A DNA stretch of 7,243 nt, from positions 362 through 7,604 of the forward strand of contig JAOZVT010000668.1 of assembly GCA_025869455.1 (NCBI GenBank), in the 5' to 3' direction. Under the pieces are notes generated by a model, which was given only the letters and a program-made list of their open reading frames with translations, searched no databases and was not told where the DNA came from. Position numbers and translations under genes: made by a program. Shown in pieces: positions 5,577 to 7,243 of the stretch; within the stretch, counting starts at the first letter, position 1; each line of letters starts with the position of its first letter. The stretch comes from Prosthecobacter sp. Its GTDB lineage: Bacteria > Verrucomicrobiota > Verrucomicrobiia > Verrucomicrobiales > Verrucomicrobiaceae.

Positions 5577-6241
5577 AAAAGCCCTCCTCTCATTTGATCC
5601 GAAACACCCTGGTTCAGGCCGGATTTTCTTTGGTCGAAACACTGATGGCCACTGGTATTATCTCCACGGCGGCGTTGGGGACTCTGGGGCTTCTGGCTGG
5701 AAGCATGAGTGCCAGTCAAGACGGGAACATGCGGACCAAGGCACTGGTCATTGCCCAGGAGGTCTTTCATGATCTTCAGCTAGGTGCTTTGAACCAGACT
5801 CCTGCCGCGACTGATGAGCGTCAAACCAAGGTTTTGCGTCCTGATGCGGGGGCCACTATTGGGCGTCATGTCTTGTATTATGATCGTGCAGGTATCCCGC
5901 TCGTGAATGGCCAGCCTGCCGTTGGAGCCTCCGAGGTAATTTACGAAAAGGGATCCACTGTTCCAGGTGTGGCCTGGTTAGTTTCGATCGAGGGTATTGA
6001 GAATGAGGACTTAATCAGCAGTGGTGGAGATGGGCAGGTCATCATCATGCCAGATGAGGCTGAATTGGCCCCTTTGGGAACCTCGACTTACCCCTTTACG
6101 AGCGTGAAGTCGCCACCTGATCCTACGGCACCGCCTCCATCGTCGGTACTGACTCAGGTGAGGATCAGCATCGAATCACCACCGTCAGCCCCCGTGAAAA
6201 GTCGAAAGAAATTCAGCTATGACTTTTATTGGAATCGCTGA
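5573..6241 (+). CDS. GspI/PilV-like prepilin, probable Verru_Chthon cassette protein B
   Basis: The 222-residue product starts at the ATG that overlaps the previous stop by 4 nt (ATGA), which fixes the start. A 17-residue leader with MKK at its front ends in G17. FSLVE follows with Glu at +5 (E22), then a hydrophobic stretch TLMATGIISTAALGTLGLLAG. The segment KALVIAQEVFHDLQ is typical of the helix that continues into the periplasm in GspI/PilV-type minor pilins. The mature domain has VLYYDRAGIPL and ends VRISIESPPSAP...FSYDFYWNR, a pattern I associate with cassette protein B. It is expected to be processed by a prepilin peptidase and to pair with its cassette neighbours. No Shine-Dalgarno sequence is seen; translation is probably coupled to the gene before it. 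The family name is moderately sure, the prepilin class is very likely. Confidence 0.83.
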   Translation: MKKPSSHLIRNTLVQAGFSLVETLMATGIISTAALGTLGLLAGSMSASQDGNMRTKALVIAQEVFHDLQLGALNQTPAATDERQTKVLRPDAGATIGRHVLYYDRAGIPLVNGQPAVGASEVIYEKGSTVPGVAWLVSIEGIENEDLISSGGDGQVIIMPDEAELAPLGTSTYPFTSVKSPPDPTAPPPSSVLTQVRISIESPPSAPVKSRKKFSYDFYWNR

Positions 6242-6266
6242 TGCCAGGCCTAACCGAGACCGTCTC

Positions 6267-7238
6267 ATGAATGGATTCACCACAACCCCAGACAGAGACG
6301 AATCCGCATGGCGAAGGGTAGGGGACACCCGGGCATGCCCAGGTTTTACACTGGTTGAATTGATGATGGCCATGGCAGTCTCCAGCATTCTTTTGGTGAT
6401 GCTAGCCTCCATGTTAGAAAGCAGTCTCAATGCTTACACAGGCCAGCAGCGGCGTAGCAGTGCCTCTGTTGAAAGCCGTGCAGGCTTAGAGATCCTGCGT
6501 GCAGATTTACGCTCCTACTGCGCCATGCCAGATGATCCTGAAAGCACTGGTGATGATCTGGCCCCGAGGTTTCTGCATGTGTCGTCTGAGACGGAATTGG
6601 GCTCGGATCGCATCGCCTTTCTCCGCCGCTCACGCATGGCTGGGGCATCCATCGTTAGCAGCGCAGCTGACCAGGGGAGTCTTGTCTTAGTCGCCTATGC
6701 GGTGGGCTACACTCCTGACGCGGGTGGACGTAGCAGCCAAAAGCTCTATCGCCGCCAATACACCACGGAGGAAACCTATGTGAAACTGAGAGATCATCTT
6801 CAGTTAGGCTCATCCTTGATCAGTAATGAAGAGTGGAAACTTCTGGCTAACCCATCTTCGGCAGCCACCAATGCAGCTGCGGCTGGGGCGACAGCGGTGG
6901 TTTCAGTTTCTGAACCCATCGTTTTTCAAGTCATCCAATTCAAGGTCAAACCATTGGTGGCTCTTTTGGCTGAAGCGAATGACCCGCAGAGTTTGAATGG
7001 GGTGGCATCCTTGGCGGAAAATGCGCTCTGGCCTGTGGAGCGGCGTCCTGCGGCAGTGGATATTCTTTTGCGTGTTACCAATCGTAGTACCGCTGCCAAA
7101 CTGGATTCAGAGGCAGACTGGCGTGGAGAAGGAAAATTTCAAACCATGCTGTTAGGCCGTCCAGTGACACCCGAGAATTATGAAGACGATCCAGAGGTGG
7201 AGACCCAGCAACTCCGCATTCACCTACCTAGATTTTGA
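6267..7238 (+). CDS. GspJ/PilW-like prepilin, probable Verru_Chthon cassette protein C
   Basis: The 323-residue product has a 26-residue leader ending in G26, then FTLVE with Glu at +5 (E31) and the hydrophobic helix LMMAMAVSSILLVMLASML. The periplasmic part includes GLEILRADLRSYCAMP, DRIAFLRRSR, LVAYAVGYTPDAGGRSSQKLYRRQ and AAVDILLRV near the end; this order resembles cassette protein C and is longer than standard GspJ (about 200 residues). Two starts are possible. ATG 6219 overlaps the previous gene by 23 nt and gives a 42-residue leader; ATG 6267 lies 25 nt after the previous stop, gives a shorter leader and has the same C before ATG as its neighbours. I prefer 6267. The role would be a minor pseudopilin of the same complex. 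The start is uncertain, the prepilin class is very likely. Confidence 0.83.
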   Translation: MNGFTTTPDRDESAWRRVGDTRACPGFTLVELMMAMAVSSILLVMLASMLESSLNAYTGQQRRSSASVESRAGLEILRADLRSYCAMPDDPESTGDDLAPRFLHVSSETELGSDRIAFLRRSRMAGASIVSSAADQGSLVLVAYAVGYTPDAGGRSSQKLYRRQYTTEETYVKLRDHLQLGSSLISNEEWKLLANPSSAATNAAAAGATAVVSVSEPIVFQVIQFKVKPLVALLAEANDPQSLNGVASLAENALWPVERRPAAVDILLRVTNRSTAAKLDSEADWRGEGKFQTMLLGRPVTPENYEDDPEVETQQLRIHLPRF

Positions 7239-7241
7239 GTC

Positions 7242-7243
7242 AT
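7242..7243 (+). other. Probable start (AT of ATG) of the next cassette gene, cut by the window edge
   Basis: The last bases after the TGA (7236-7238) are GTCAT. The context TC before AT is that of four other starts here, and the 3-nt gap fits the packed operon. The four-gene cassette as I remember it would put the large protein A, a GspK/PilX-like protein, at this place. Only two bases of it are visible. Confidence 0.4.

Noticed and set aside
6219..6266. ATG 6219 as start of the third prepilin gene
   Set aside because: It overlaps the previous gene by 23 nt and makes a 42-residue leader; 6267 fits the local start context and leader length better, though 6219 cannot be excluded.
1..7243. CRISPR arrays, tRNA/rRNA genes, insertion sequences, phage genes
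   Set aside because: No regularly spaced direct repeats, no cloverleaf or rRNA-like segments, and no transposase, integrase or phage-like proteins were seen.

Overview
The window (7,243 nt, moderate GC) looks like chromosomal DNA from a Verrucomicrobia-type bacterium (Verrucomicrobium/Prosthecobacter/Chthoniobacter-like). Two things suggest this: a large Ig-domain protein with a C-terminal beta module I associate with that phylum, and a run of three prepilin-like genes resembling the four-gene 'Verru_Chthon cassette' (proteins D, B, C, then A). These family assignments are from memory of the protein patterns, not from a search. Every gene I support lies on the + strand.

Layout. (1) 1-2220: 3' part of a gene for a big secreted or surface protein with three Cys-poor Ig-like domains, one putative-Ig domain and a long C-terminal beta module. 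(2) 2221-2351: a gap with a candidate sigma-70-type promoter and overlapping inverted repeats. (3) 2352-4420: cysK (cysteine synthase) followed after 29 nt by a membrane-anchored TPR protein with a proline-rich tail. This is probably one transcription unit, closed by a strong intrinsic terminator at 4443-4478. (4) 4479-4904: a non-coding stretch. It holds a dyad at 4783-4801 flanked by inverted 9-mers, a full-core match to a sigma-54 (-24/-12) promoter at 4844-4858, and a leader hairpin at 4877-4896. (5) 4905-7238: three tightly packed prepilin-like genes (FimT/GspH-like, then GspI/PilV-like, then GspJ/PilW-like). The last two bases of the window (AT) probably begin the fourth gene.

How it fits together. 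The three prepilin-like proteins each have a type-III (prepilin peptidase) signal ending in G before F-[TS]-L-[IV]-E, so they should be inserted in the inner membrane, cleaved, and assembled into the tip of a pseudopilus or type IV pilus-like fibre. Their order matches the minor pseudopilin order GspH-I-J-(K). Classical pilin genes are often sigma-54 dependent, so a sigma-54 promoter with enhancer-like dyads in front of this cassette makes a coherent regulatory hypothesis. This regulated pseudopilin cassette is the most interesting item in the window.

All five complete or inferred internal start codons lack a Shine-Dalgarno sequence, and each has C immediately before the ATG. The same holds for the truncated start at the right edge.
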